DNA from: Meandrina meandrites
Taxonomy: Eukaryota; Cnidaria; Anthozoa; Scleractinia; Meandrinidae
Direction: 5' to 3'
DNA length: 64,000 nucleotides
Assembly: GCA_963693305.1 (NCBI GenBank)
Contig: OY855905.1
Coordinates: 45,755,395-45,819,394 of the forward strand
Positions 1 through 11,230 of this stretch are shown in pieces. Below the pieces are notes generated by a model. The model was not told where the DNA came from. It was given only the letters and a program-made list of their open reading frames with translations, and did no database searches. The stretch's first letter is position 1. Every line of letters starts with the position of its first letter. Made by a program: the position numbers and the translations under genes.

Positions 1-796
1 ATTACAACACGTTTACGCTTTTGTCCGGCACTGTACGGATACGTGGATATAAAATAAAGTGAAAGATTTTTGCTGTTTATTGTGCCGATATTTTGTATTT
101 GAAATGAGCGCCAGCGTCGATAACTGTTAAGTCTCTAGCTTACAGAAATAAAGTTTGTTTTTCTCGACTTCGAGGAAAATGGTTAATTGCGAAGAAGAGA
201 CCTGAGAAGTATTCACATGAATGTGTCTGGGCGCTGGGAGCACTATTGACTCCATAAATGCGGATTGTTATTGAAAAACGTCCTCTTAAAAACAGTCGTT
301 CTTTGGGTCGTAAATGAATTCCATTGGGCTGCTTATGCATTATCGAGCCTGTGGCTGATTGGTCCGCTGTTCGTCATCCGATGGATTTTAACCAATCAGT
401 ATATTTTGTGGACGCGGAAAAACCATTTAGGTGCGTTGCAGCATGTTTCAAAATGCACGCAGTTTCTCGCTGCCTGTGAACGAAAGTTGGTCGGGAAGAA
501 AAATCAATGTGAAAACAATTTCAAGTGCAGGCGAAGTAAGACAAAGACTAATTGGATAAACTAGAAGCAACAGTTTAGGCCGAACATACTGAGAGAGCCA
601 CTTCTTCGGGTGTTTTGATAAAAGGAGTCTCATCGTTGCAGTAGTGTAGCAGCTCTCATAAGCTTGTAATTCTACTGGTCCTCTAGTTAGCAGCTGCTAT
701 TGTTTTGGGGGCTAGGGGCATTGTTCTTGTTGTTTGTTCTATTGTTCTCTCAGCCACTCATGTGAGACCTTACGAGAGCTGCTACATGACCCTGTA
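1..796. other. No supported gene
   Basis: Only short reading frames occur here, with no recognisable domain, and I could not assign splice sites. Probably intergenic or repeat-derived sequence. Confidence 0.4.
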
Positions 797-1107
797 AATT
801 TCCTGCGCGCCGCCATTTTGGATTTTATGACGTGTAATGGTTGCCCAATAGGCCATATTCGTATTCTCGGTATTGGACTGGAACTAGCATGCAATGGAGG
901 CTAATGCGGGGGAATATAATTAAAAAGAGCTTCATGTGATTTGCATTTGAAAAGATTCCCCGCATTAGCCTCAATTGGGAGCTAGTTCCAGTCCAATACC
1001 GAGAATACGAATATGGCCTATTGTTTCACACAAAAGAATCTCTGCTTCCAAACAATAGTGGCAACAATAACACGTCACTAGATCCAAAATGGCGGCGCAC
1101 GGGAAAT
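797..1107. repeat. Foldback (MITE-like) element
   Basis: Two arms are near-perfect reverse complements. The outer ends read GCGCCGCCATTTTGGAT on the left and the complement ATCCAAAATGGCGGCGC on the right. Inside these, the block GGCCATATTCGTATTCTCGG recurs inverted around 1000, and the AT-rich centre lies near 935. About 310 bp, no coding capacity. Likely a non-autonomous DNA transposon; I see no clear target duplication. Confidence 0.75.
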
Positions 1108-3403
1108 TCAAAACCATAAACTTTTCCATTTATTGTTACTATTAAATGTTATTTTTCTCTTGACTTGTAAGATTTGTAATTTAGGCATTACTTCAAACAA
1201 TTCAACGTCAACTTGTTGTAAGAGTGGAGGTTCTCTTTAATGTCAGTCTTAATGAGCATATTTATCAGGCAGCTCACATTAACTGTGAAATAAAAGGTCG
1301 ACTGAAATCACAGCTTTCTACGTAAAGAAAGAAGATGGAGCCAACAAATAATGAAGTCAATGAAGGTCTTAAAGCCTCAAGAGAATTAGACTTGTTCCAA
1401 TAGCTCTATTCATTCTGTACTGTATTTTAATTTTCTCAGGTACACATATTGGTAGTGTCCATCCTTGTGACACGGTATGATTGTGAATCTGAAGTTGAAA
1501 TATTGTATTTGTTTGATATAGTGCATGACCTGCGCTCTCAGACTCGTCTTCGTCCTTATTGTTCTGTTTTTCATACAAGTTTCACGATGTGCCTTTCACA
1601 ATTGACTTGAGAAATACCACCTTACTTTTTGGCAGTTTGACTGAGCGATTTTGAGCTTTAAAATCAGCCCTTTGGTAATGGCCTCATAATATGTAATTTT
1701 CTGCAGCTGCCCCCTCCCACTCGCCTCCTTTTTTTCAGTACGTCTTTTTATTGGGGGGAGAGGGGGGCTGGGGGACCCTTAGAAAATTTTCCCAATAGTA
1801 AGACAAGGTGTGAGTGGGGGGGGGAGAGGGGGTCATCAAAAAGTTCCAGTTTGTCGGTCCCTTAAAAAATTTGTACACAATGATTCTTTATACTGTCGTG
1901 TGTATTTTTTGGTGACTGAGATTAAAGAAAATAGAAATGCCTTTTGCTCTATTATTTATTCCGTATTGCCCTTGTAACTGGTTTCAGAAAGGGTTTAACA
2001 ATCAATGTTACACAAGTGGTGATGAAGCAGGTGGCGAAAGCTGTACAAGGTTGTGATTCAGCTATTGACAGCCGGTGATGGTCCAGGTACACAGTCACCA
2101 TCATCACTCTTACTTTTACTCTCACTCAGCGTTCTTTTACTTTCACACCATGTTTCACCCACAATGGCAGTGTCGTGTCCATCATCTTGCCAAACCAAAT
2201 AGCCATGTTTGAATGTCATTAATGTTAAAATATCAATGTATTCTCTGCAGTAGGTCATGCAGTGAATATCAGTTGTATGCTTACTAACTGTTTTTGTAAA
2301 GGATTATTTAAAATACACTTAACTGCAACAACGTTGTCATATGAAAAAGAAAAAAGGCCAAATAGGAATTAATTAGCTTAATCATCATAGCTGGCACCAT
2401 TTACAGGAAACTCCCGAGTTTATATTTGTACACAGACAAATCGTGTTGTAAGAAATTGATTTACGTGTATTTTGAGGCGTTTTGAGGCAATTTCTTCGGG
2501 CGAATTTCAAACAAATTACCATTTTTTAAATGTCTAAGTAAATCCTATTTGTCTTTTTCATTCTGCTTTTTTCTATGACAACGTTATTGAATTATGTATA
2601 TACATTTTTCTTTATTAAATTAGAAAGCAACTGTCATGAGATATCAAATGTTTAGACTTAAAATGCTACTACGATCAAATTTTCATCCCTTGCAATATTA
2701 GGCGTATCATAAAGAATTCCGCGACAGATTTAAAATGCCATTTTCCGTTTTCAAATATCTGTATGAGTTCCGGCAAATATTTAAGCTTTTAAAGTGTGTA
2801 AAATATGCAAATAAGAAAACTGATGATGTATTTGCTCAACGCAATTTTAAGTCATGTGCAAAAATAAAGTGTTTTGCTGCAGAGGCCAATGAAACTCGAC
2901 AGACTAATAGTTTTAAAGGTGACACACAGTTACAATAAAATTATGTTACCATGGCAACCCACTCTTTTCCAGTCCCCACCATTCTGTTTTCAATATTTTA
3001 GTAATTTTCATTTCTGATACAAATTGGCTGAGATATATCTCTTTCTTCATATTTCATCAAAATTTTGCTAATTTGCATATTTTAAAAACTTGAATATCTT
3101 TGAAAAGAAAAGAGATTTTAAAAAAAGTAAATGGCATTTTTCATCAGACTACTTGGTCTTGTTCTAAAATGGCTTAGCAAGGGAAGGTGTGAATTTGATC
3201 ATAGTAGCATTTTAAAAACAATTTGTGTCAGTCAATTGAGAAGAGGGGTGGTTTTCGCCATGGGTACCCGACGAGGGGGAAAATTCCCGGGGGGGGGGGG
3301 GGGGGCTTGAAGAAATTGCATGGAAAAAATAGAATCATCCTACTTCCTCTCTCGCCCTCCCTTCCCCCATCTAGGTAAATCATGAACTCTCCCCTAGACA
3401 TAC
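1108..3403. other. Intergenic or intron-like sequence, no supported gene
   Basis: AT-rich with short frames only. The minus-strand frame at 2058-2258 is open but matches no family I know. A poly-G run lies near 3290-3307. Further 3' exons of the minus-strand lectin gene could lie here but none is convincing. Confidence 0.4.
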
Positions 3404-3623
3404 CATTGGCTGGTTTTTCGCAGATGTATAAATACAATTTAGCACAGTTATCATCATTCCACAAACCAAAGTACTCTTTAGCCCCCACTGTAATGCAGTC
3501 CTGGTTATTTGCGTAGCTGTTAGGCTGTCCAGGTTCCCAGTTGGTGAAAGTGACGTTGCTATTATCCACTTCCCACTTAAATGTCCCTTCCTGTTCAATG
3601 TCATTTAGACCAATCCAGAAATA
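3404..3623 (-). CDS. C-type lectin gene, exon 4: C-terminal half of second lectin domain
   Basis: On the minus strand a good acceptor (TTTTCTATAG) precedes 3623 and a donor (GTATGT) follows 3404. The 220-nt exon encodes the second half of a C-type lectin domain: it begins YFWIGLND, then a QPN tripeptide at the calcium/sugar-site position, then WND, and the closing cysteine in YICEKP. It enters in phase 0, exactly as exon 3 (8015-8211) ends, so the two exons together give one full domain. It leaves in phase 1, so at least one more exon should follow at lower coordinates; I could not find it. QPN differs from the classical EPN or QPD motifs, so sugar preference cannot be predicted. Likely a secreted or surface lectin. 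Confidence 0.8.
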
Positions 3624-5269
3624 CTATAGAAAAGAACATGTAAGGAGACTATAGTTCATCATAGGAATGTGCATGATTCAAAAAGGTGTAACAAAACTGC
3701 ACTTTGAAGTGATGTGTGTTGTGCATGAGTAATAAAGAGTCATACTCTGTAAGAATCGACCAATATCGTGACAGAAAGTGGAAAGAAATTAATTTGACTA
3801 GCGTTCATTCCTTTTATCAATGTGAGGGGATTTTTTTGACAGAAACACCCTTTGGTCTCCTCTGTCAGAATCTCGTTGTTTTTGCCCTTTCCACTTTCCA
3901 CTTGCATCTAAAAATGTCATTTTCAGTCATAAATAGATCTCTTCCTAACCAACCATTCTCGCGATCGCTTTTGTAGGTACGGAGCTCGCTGCGCTCGGTC
4001 CGTACTCAAGACCCCAGGCCGATATTCATCTAGAACGGCCCTCGCGCCTGGTTATAAGATGCGTGTACTTCTCGCAAATAAATTAAGCACAATTCCAGCT
4101 TGGCATGGCTCCGTATTTTTGGATTGTATATTGCATGCGACACTAAATAAATAAAGTCCGCTTTAAATGAACAATTTAAACACTGGAAAAGGAGCCGGGG
4201 TGGATGGGGTGGTAAATTGTTACCCCCAAAAATGCCTGCTGTCAAAGAGTAAGAAAGACATCCGTACACAACAACAAACGAAATGAAAAATTTCAAACAA
4301 AGCCTAATATATTTCGCAGTAGGATGAAATAAAATTCTTTAGGAAAGATCAATGTTTATTCGTTTGTCTCACGATGGAATCGCTTTGAGTTGATGATCGC
4401 GGCGTTGCGACTGCAACACTGCTAGTCATCATCAGGCGATGAGGTCGATTGTTTACATGTCGCTATTTGAAGTGGAATCGAAATTCCTGAAGCTTGGATA
4501 CCTATGATCAAAGAGCACAACAGCCGATTAACTGCAAAGCAGACCTATGAGGGAACAACGTCTAATAGTCGGAATAATAATGACGATCGAAATGCACCGA
4601 TAGCAGCGAACCAACGTGCTATAAATAGCGACACCTAAACAATCGACCTCATCGCCTGATGAGTAGTAGCAGCATGGCAGTCGAGACGTTCTTTCTTTAC
4701 ACCATTTTTGAAAAAGAAACAGCAAAAAATATAGGCGCCAATCCTGAAAGGTAATCTGGGATATGATCAAAACACCAGGTTCTTGACACTGCTTTCGTTG
4801 CTTTCTTTTAGCACTCGCAAACATACGTCCATGACGTTTCGTGCCTTTTTTCAGGTTTCCCTGAAATGAAGAAACAATACATTTCAGGATTGTCTCGTGC
4901 ACTTTGTTGCGACAACCTTTTCTAAAATAGCTGTATATTTCACATCCAAGGTGCCTTGTTTGTTACGACCTCGTGCAAACTCCTTTAATTACCCATCATG
5001 CATTTGAAAAAGATTACATCATCGGTGACAGTCTACTTCGCATATATGACATCTCCTTTTTTATGAACGAAAACTATAACTTGATCAAAATTAAACTAAA
5101 ATAGTCACTGCCCACAGTTTTCGTGGTAAACTAGTGTTCGTAGTCCTTCAGATATGCTGGTTCCTTGACTATTAGTCCGGACCAAGTACGTAGTGCAGGA
5201 TTCTGAAATTTTTGAGATGCTGCTTCTGCATTCGGGACAGTCCTTGACTGACTTCAGATTTGTGGTTTG
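3624..5269. other. Intron and repeat sequence between lectin exon 4 and gypsy ruin
   Basis: No gene is supported beyond the lectin intron. A foldback pair lies at 4428-4468 and 4623-4662 (see separate entry). Confidence 0.4.
4428..4662. repeat. Foldback pair, about 40-bp arms
   Basis: The left arm holds CATCAGGCGATGAGGTCGAT and the right arm its reverse complement, continuing into AAATAGCGAC. The arms are about 155 bp apart. MITE-like, no coding capacity. Confidence 0.65.
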
Positions 5270-6867
5270 CTATTCCTTTGGTCTTGAGCAGACTCTGTCA
5301 GGGGTGTTTTGTGTATCTCGGCATTTGTTTAGGTGTCTGCGATTTCTTCGATACATCTGACCTGCTGGCGTTTGAACAATGTATGATCTGGCTGTGTGAT
5401 GCTTACTGATCACTGTAGCTGGCACCCATTTCTTGCTATGCTGCAATGTGACCTTGTCACTATTGTTGAGGGGTAGCTCTTTACTATTGTGTTTATCATA
5501 ATAAACATATCCTTTCTCGTTTTTTTTTTTTCTGGAAGTGCTCCTTGACTCCTTGGGCTCCATGTGTTTTTAGGAGATCAGCACTTTTTGGTAAATATGT
5601 TTTTAATCTGCAACCCATGAACAACTGAGCAGTTGATAAACCTAACCCTTCCAATGGGGTGTTTCTGTAGTTGAGCAAAGCCTTGTAGGGATCTTGTACT
5701 TTCTTTAGGAGACCCTAAATGGTTTGTACCGCTCGCTCTCATTCTCCATTTACTTGAGGGGACTTGAAGTGGTATGTACAAAACCATAATGTTTGCTAAA
5801 TTCCCTGAATGCTGAGCTGTCGTACTGAGGTCATTGTCACTGACTAGTTCGTCAGGAATGCCATATTTTGCAATTTGGCTCTTTACGTAACAGATGGCAT
5901 TTTAACTGGTAGTTTCAATCCATCTTGATTTATAATCTGCATTCAGCAAGTAATGTGCACCACTGAACTCATACAAGGCAATTGCAATTTGAGCCCAGGG
6001 TCTCTCTGGTGTCTCTTGTATCAGCATTGGCTCTCTGGGTTGTGCTCTCGGAAATTGGTTACATATAGAACACTTGGACACTTTATCTTCAATCTGGTAG
6101 GACATGCCAGGAGGACAGAATAAGATGTCTCGGGCTCGATGTATGCATTTCACAATACCTTGATGCGATTCATGGATGTGTGTAGCATTTCTTTTCTCAA
6201 ACTGTGGGCGACATTGAGCCTTTGTGCTCGAAATCTCTGTAGCCCCAATAATGGCAGACAGTGCTTGGTACATCCTCCTTGAGCTTCCTTGCTTTTGGGG
6301 CATCCATTTTGGACTAGTGGACTTAAGGGTTGCATGCCTGGATCGTCTGCAGTGGCTTGTTGGAACTCTGCATACTTCTCGGATGTAACAGAAAGATGAT
6401 ATGTCTGTAAGGTGGACTTCATTAACTTCCAGGCATTGGGCAGCCAGACATTAACTTCCAGGTCTGGAATTAGCGTTTCGGTAGTTTCTGGTAGGTATGA
6501 TCCACTCAATGCATCAGCTACCGAAAGGTCTACTCCTGGAAGATACTTGATCTTCAAGTCGTGCCTTTGCAGGGTCAGCATCATTTTCTGCAGCCTAGGT
6601 GGCGTCTGATGTAAGGGCTTATTTACGATGTACTGCAGTGGTTTGAGGTCTGATTACAACAGAGTTGGCATGGCCTTCCATAAATGAGCTGATGAAACTT
6701 CTGTGCTCCATGCACAATCGCTAGAGTTTCTTTTTCTACCTGGGCATAGTGTTGTTGTGTTGGAGTGAGGGCTCTTGATGCATAAGCTTGGGGTTTTCCT
6801 TCTGGAGAGAGGACTGCACCTAACCCTTGAGAACTAGCATCTAGTGATAAAGTAACACATGGAGACA
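5270..6867 (-). pseudogene. Decayed Ty3/gypsy retrotransposon pol (RNase H and integrase)
   Basis: Reading the minus strand from high to low coordinates gives pieces of a gypsy-type pol in the usual order. First comes RNase H (6867 to about 6480): ASSQGLGAVLSPEG, then QVEKETLAIVHG, then LQRHDLKIKYLPGVDLSVAD. Next is an integrase zinc-binding region with H-x3-H and C-x2-C (HESHQG ... KCSICN, about 6180-6060) and the start of the rve core (RPWAQIAIALYEF). Then come later integrase fragments (5787-5500) and a C-terminal piece with KVTLQHSKKWVPATVI (5470-5390). Several stops and frame changes separate these, so it cannot make a working enzyme. Long terminal repeats were not seen. The copy ends abruptly at the SINE beginning near 6868. 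Confidence 0.85.
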
Positions 6868-7175
6868 GGGAGCGTGTCCGAGTGGTTTAGGGCGCTGGTC
6901 TTGTAATCCTGTGGTCCCGGGTTCAAGCCCTTCACCCTGCGACTAGCTGGATTTGTTCTCGGTCGTCCCGAATTAAAATCCTCGGTCCCGCTTTGTATAT
7001 AGCCAACTGGTCTGCCTCGTGTCAGTTGGGATTGCTAACTGTTATGTTCATTTAAAATATTTGTTCCCTCTGTTTCAGTGGCATGCCTGTAAACTAGCTG
7101 TCTCGAAGCTAAGTGCATGACCACTATAAACAACATATACATTTTTTACAATTTTTACAATTTACAATTACAAAT
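6868..7175 (+). mobile_element. tRNA-derived SINE
   Basis: The head resembles a tRNA gene with an A box (TGTCCGAGTGGTT) and B box (GGGTTCAAGCCC), but the cloverleaf is poor, so it is not a functional tRNA. A non-tRNA body follows (TTTGTTCTCGGTCGTCCCG ... TTCCCTCTGTTTCAGTGGC), ending in short A/T-rich repeats (TTTTTACAATTTTTACAATT). It sits inside the gypsy ruin, so it inserted later. Confidence 0.75.
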
Positions 7176-7447
7176 TATTAAGGTTGTTAAGAAATATGTA
7201 CAAAGTAAAAAGACATGACCCAGTGGCTTTCTGCCAAACTGTATACTTATTTGTATTCTAAGAGATCGTGTACAAGCCCTAAAGCGTTAAACGAGATTAG
7301 CATTGACTGCCATTATTTAATGCCACGAGGAAACACAATCAATAGTTGTTATGTACACGCTAATTCAGTCTGCCCATAATTCTCTAAGGTCGCATCGTTT
7401 GTGGTTTGTGTTTTTTTTTTTCGGATAACGTTTCTTATAATAATAAT

Positions 7448-7566
7448 GATGTAATGTATATGAAATGATTCATATATGAACTGCGGATATATATGAAGGT
7501 GATATGTGATCTTCGCAGTGAATTTCCAATTTAAGCAATTGGAATAAAGAAGCCTGAAAAAAATCA

Positions 7567-7600
<34 letters not shown>

Positions 7601-7641
7601 GATACCGGTGCGATGCTCTACCAACTGAGCTATGAAGCCAC
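7448..7641 (-). mobile_element. tRNA-Thr-like SINE
   Basis: On the minus strand a tRNA-like head (7641-7568) has a 7-bp acceptor stem (GGCTTCA), a D arm (GCTCAGTTGGTAGAGC), a T arm with GGGTTCGAATCCC and a GGT at the anticodon position. Base 33 is C instead of the near-universal T, and the anticodon stem has a mismatch. The head runs straight into a fixed body (AATTGCTTAAATTGGAAATT ... TTCATATACATTACATC), as in SINEs, so I do not call it a tRNA gene. A second copy of the body alone lies at 7693-7802. Confidence 0.75.
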
Positions 7642-7692
7642 ACATTGGGAGCGAGGTCAATCGTGAGTTCATATTTTCCCGTGAAAGGAGTG

Positions 7693-7802
7693 AAATGATG
7701 TAATGTATATGAAATGATTCATATATGAACTGCGGATATATATGAAGGTGATATGTGATCTTCGCAGTGAATTTCCAATTTAAGCAATTGGAATTAAGAA
7801 GC
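7693..7802 (-). repeat. Second copy of the SINE body
   Basis: This 110-bp stretch is almost identical to 7448-7557 and in the same orientation. It lacks a tRNA head of its own within view. It is either the truncated first unit of a SINE dimer or the result of one SINE inserting next to another. Confidence 0.75.
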
Positions 7803-8014
7803 ATTGCACCATTCTGCTTACTCTATTAGTGTCTTCGTGTCGTCGTGTCTTCCTCAGCGAGCTTACTCGTCTGGGGTGACTTTCCAATAACTAAATGCTA
7901 ATGAGTATGCAAGCAGGATAATAGACTGTTGTATTGATTAGCTCCTAATAATAATTAAACGTGATCATGTAGCTTCAACTGCATGAACGTCTTGCTTCAT
8001 TAAGATATACTTAC

Positions 8015-8211
8015 ATCCTGTACTTTTAAAATTCCGGTTATACGGAAATACATTTCTATAAAATGTTGCTCAGATTTGTCATCAATCTTCATCAAGTAAC
8101 CTCCAGATACATGACAGTCCTGTTTTGCAGTACTCCACCTTTTAACGTTTTCACTTTCTTTGTAGCATGACATGCCATTAAGAAACCATCCAGCAGGACA
8201 GGGAAATTTGA
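8015..8211 (-). CDS. C-type lectin gene, exon 3: N-terminal half of second lectin domain
   Basis: On the minus strand an acceptor with a pyrimidine run (CTTTTCTTTTAG) precedes 8211 and a strong donor (GTAAGT) follows 8015. The 197-nt exon encodes FPCPAGWFLNGMSCYK, the typical start of a C-type lectin domain, then the first helix region with W-STAKQDC and GGYLMKIDD. It enters in phase 1, matching the end of exon 2 at 10823, and ends in phase 0, matching the start of exon 4 at 3623. With exon 4 it makes a complete lectin domain with the expected cysteines. Confidence 0.8.
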
Positions 8212-8497
8212 CTAAAAGAAAAGAAGACAACTGTAAATTTACTTTAGAGTCAGAGGTGCCCACTTGCTTCAACATAATAACAACATGACTTTACCTCTCG
8301 ATTACCTCAGATAAGGGCGTAACAAGGCGGCAAGTGACCAGTAGTCGGTTTACGCCAGTGAGTTACAAGATCTTGAATTTTACAGATCTTGCAAGCAAGT
8401 TTTGAAGCTAGATCTTGAACTTTTCAATATCTTGCGTGCAACTGAAGATCATGGTTGAATTTTCGACAATATGTCCACATGAACTGAATGATCTTTG

Positions 8498-8603
8498 CAG
8501 TGTACAAGCAATTTGAGCAATCACTTTTCTTAGCCTGGGATCCCGTTGCACCCTTGAATTTTTTCAGGCTAAAAGAGCGATGGCTGAAATTGCTTGTACA
8601 CTG
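8498..8603. repeat. Hairpin with perfect 17-nt arms
   Basis: CAGTGTACAAGCAATTT at 8498-8514 is exactly inverted at 8587-8603. Short foldback element in the lectin intron; nothing else seen in it. Confidence 0.6.
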
Positions 8604-8777
8604 TGTTTCGTGAAGAACATTGCTTGCGTGACATTTGTGTGACGTTTTAATTTTAAACTTTTCTTTTTCACTGATTGATTACGTTGATTGACACTTCAAT
8701 TTCAGCTAGTTTACACAAGTGTCGGCATGGATAGCTTAAAAATTGTGTAGTTTACCGCGTTTACTCAGTTAAGTCCT

Positions 8778-9335
8778 TAAGGTTAAGCGAGTAGGCAAAC
8801 TTCAATGCAATTCTCATTAAATTTAAGCAGAAACTCATAAGGAGTTGAAACGTGTCACGCGCGTTCACAGCGTCCGAATATTCAGCTTGCCAAGTACCAT
8901 ATTTGGAAACACAGAGAGTGTACGCGAATGATTTACACACGTAACGATACACGCGATAAAATTTTCGGTTTTTGCAGTAAGTCACTTGAATTCCGACCTA
9001 AATGCAGTAAATTACTCACAGAAACTAAAGAAATTCATCAAGAGTATCCAAGTGAAGTTCTCCAGACCAGTAAATGACAATGAAACGGAAGAATTTAACC
9101 AAATTTAACTTTATTCGACCAAAGTTGTTCAAAAACAAGATTACGCCATTTAGGCGAGCTAGCGCGCGCTGTGAATTTAATCCAAATATTGCAATTTTGA
9201 TTGGTTGATTTGTTTCTCGTGATTTTCCAAATATGGTACTTAATGAAAACGAATGTTTAGACGCTTTGTACAATGCGAATCATAGGGAGTTACACGTTTC
9301 AACCCTTATGGGTTTCTGATTTAAGCGAGTCGGTA
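8778..9335. repeat. Foldback element, about 560 bp
   Basis: Left-arm blocks CAGAAACTCATAAGG, GTTGAAACGTGT and CCAAATATGGTAC-type sequence recur inverted at the right end (9220-9330), for example ACACGTTTCAACCCTTATG. The arms are diverged and the ends approximate. Non-coding. Confidence 0.55.
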
Positions 9336-9639
9336 ATTTAATTACCGCCGACCACAATTCCTTGCGTTTCGTAAGATTAGCGATTGCAGGCCCCATAAAG
9401 TAATCCTTTGCCGACTAGAGTGCTGCCCAGCCTCGCTCGTTCGCTTCAGGCTCCCTTGCTGCGGCAGCAAAAAATCCAAAAAAGTTCTCACTAAATGAGT
9501 AGTAAGTGCCTTTGAAACAGTTCACAGTTCCATCAGTAGAAAGTCAAGATTTCAGTTAAAAAACGTTGGCTTGCGCCATGAAACCAAAATTGAGTTCAAA
9601 GGTGTGCGCGAGTGAACTGGGTACCATGTCTAAAAATAA

Positions 9640-9933
9640 GGTAAAGTCTGTATACGCGCCTAGGGGCCCATCAGGCCGGAGCTTATCCCGGTTTCCGTAG
9701 CGTGAAGCGACTAGGAGTATTGCTACTCCCCCCTAGATGGGACGCTAGTCCATCGCAGGGTTACCCCCAGCAGTAAATTCGCCGGTACCCATTTAAACAC
9801 CTGGGTGGAGAGAGGCACTATGAGAGTAAAGTATCTTGCCCAAGAACACAACGCAGTGCCCCGGCCAGGGCTCGAACCCGGACAGCCCGGTCCGGAAACC
9901 AGCGCACTAACCATTAGGCCACCGCGCCTCCCA
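9640..9933 (-). mobile_element. tRNA-derived SINE with 15-bp target duplication
   Basis: On the minus strand the element starts GGGAGGCGCGGTGGCC with a tRNA-like head (A box GTGGCCTAATGGTTA, B box GGGTTCGAGCCC). It continues into a body with TTCTTGGGCAAGATACTTT and CCTCTCTCCACCCAGGTGTT, a core shared by many marine-invertebrate SINEs. It is flanked by a perfect 15-bp direct repeat, CATGTCTAAAAATAA, at 9625-9639 and 9934-9948. That proves insertion by target-primed integration. Confidence 0.9.
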
Positions 9934-10459
9934 CATGTCTAAAAATAACTTAAGAGAAATTACCTTTAGAATCAGGCCTATACGGGGGATTAACTCTCCC
10001 ACCTCATACTCTCTTGATATCTTGTAACAGGTTTTCAGCTTGAGAGCATCCTTTGTCTTTAAAGTACAGCATATTGAATTTCGGAGTTTTCACAGCAGAG
10101 GACACCAATATGATTGCGGAAGGCTGTCACGTGTATTACAAAAAAAGTGATACTTTCTGTAGTTTTAAGCAATCTGAACAGTTGAGGTATTGCGTTGTTT
10201 TATTGGGTTTATAACCGCTGTTTGTTTTATGTTCTTAATTGATCTCATTAAATTTGTGTGGAGCATTTTGATAGATAACTCGAGTACGGAATAACGCACA
10301 GACCTGAGACTCGGACAATTAGCCGGATTATCCATTATTCTTATGTAACCTTTCAAATTCTCGACTTTTTTACTTAATGGTTGCCGTTTTACTTTTCCTT
10401 GCCGTGACAGTGAAAAACAGCAATACCTGCAGAGTCTGGTTTAAGTCTCAACCTGAGGT

Positions 10460-10650
10460 TTGTGACACGTGTGGGATACAGGGTACCCTGATAAAGGTAA
10501 GTGTCGTGACACGTGTGGCCGGGACACAGGGTACCCTGATAAAAGTAAGTGTCGTGACACGTGTGGCCGGGACACAGGGTACCCTGATAAAAGTAAGTGT
10601 CGTTTTTGTGGTGAGAAAGGCCATGTTGCACGCCATTACACGAATGCTTG
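10460..10650 (+). repeat. 48-bp tandem repeat ending in a zinc-knuckle-like frame
   Basis: About 2.8 copies of a 48-bp unit (GTGACACGTGTGGCCGGGAC...) lie head to tail. In one plus frame each unit reads CRDTCGRDTGYPDKSK, and the last unit runs into CRFCGEKGHVARHY, close to a retroviral-type CCHC zinc knuckle. No start codon or splice context was settled. It may be an exon or a retroelement fragment whose knuckle region was amplified. Confidence 0.55.
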
Positions 10651-10822
10651 GGGCAGATCGACTGGTGATCAAAATCCGCTACTCCCCCCCCCCCCCCCCC
10701 CCCCGCCCCCTCTCCCTACCCAGCTCCTCAAAATAATGCTGATGTTATAATGTTGACGATGTTGACGGTGATGGATCTCCCTAGTTACAAAAAAAATCAG
10801 AACCACAAAATTAAAAGCCCAC

Positions 10823-11230
10823 CTTTCGGTCTCTCACAGATATAGTAATGAGTCCCAGAACATGGTATGTCATTCCATCTCCCAGTGTAGTCAAGTTCAA
10901 CACAGTCCTCATTTCCATCGTCATTATTTGGTTCCCCGTCACCCCAGTCATTGTAAACAGAACTGTTAAAAGGCGTGCCATCACTCCAAACAAATTGACC
11001 TTCTTTAAGTCGGTCATTCAGCCCAATCCAATTTCGTTCAAACCCCGTTATGGTGAGATCCCGAAGAAATTGCATTTCCCTTTCATTTTTTATTGTAACG
11101 AGATCTCCTCCAAATCCTAAACATACTGCGCGAGCATCCTCCCAGCTTAGCGATCGTGAATGGAGAAAGCTTCTCATCACTTTGTAGCAGGAGTTGTCAA
11201 ACTCATCCCAGCCAGGAGGGCAACCTAAAG
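10823..11230 (-). CDS. C-type lectin gene, exon 2: complete first lectin domain
   Basis: A single 408-nt minus-strand exon encodes a whole C-type lectin domain. It starts LGCPPGWDEFDNSCYK, continues with WEDARAVCLGFGGDLVTI and FERNWIGLNDR, and then carries EPN followed by WND. EPN plus WND is the classical calcium-dependent mannose-type binding site. It ends with the closing cysteine in YYICERPK. The acceptor TTTCATAG lies just before 11230 and the donor GTGGGC just after 10823. It enters and leaves in phase 1, compatible with exon 1 (18072) and exon 3 (8211). A second AG six bases in would also keep the frame. Confidence 0.85.

Noticed and set aside
265..564. 99-residue plus-strand frame
   Set aside because: No domain, no support on either side; probably chance.
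6868..6945. tRNA gene on the plus strand
   Set aside because: A and B boxes are present but the stems do not pair well and a SINE body follows.
7568..7641. tRNA-Thr gene on the minus strand
   Set aside because: C instead of T at position 33, an anticodon-stem mismatch and a fixed SINE body right after it show it is the head of a SINE.
7349..7804. 151-residue minus-strand frame
   Set aside because: It is the translated SINE body read twice.
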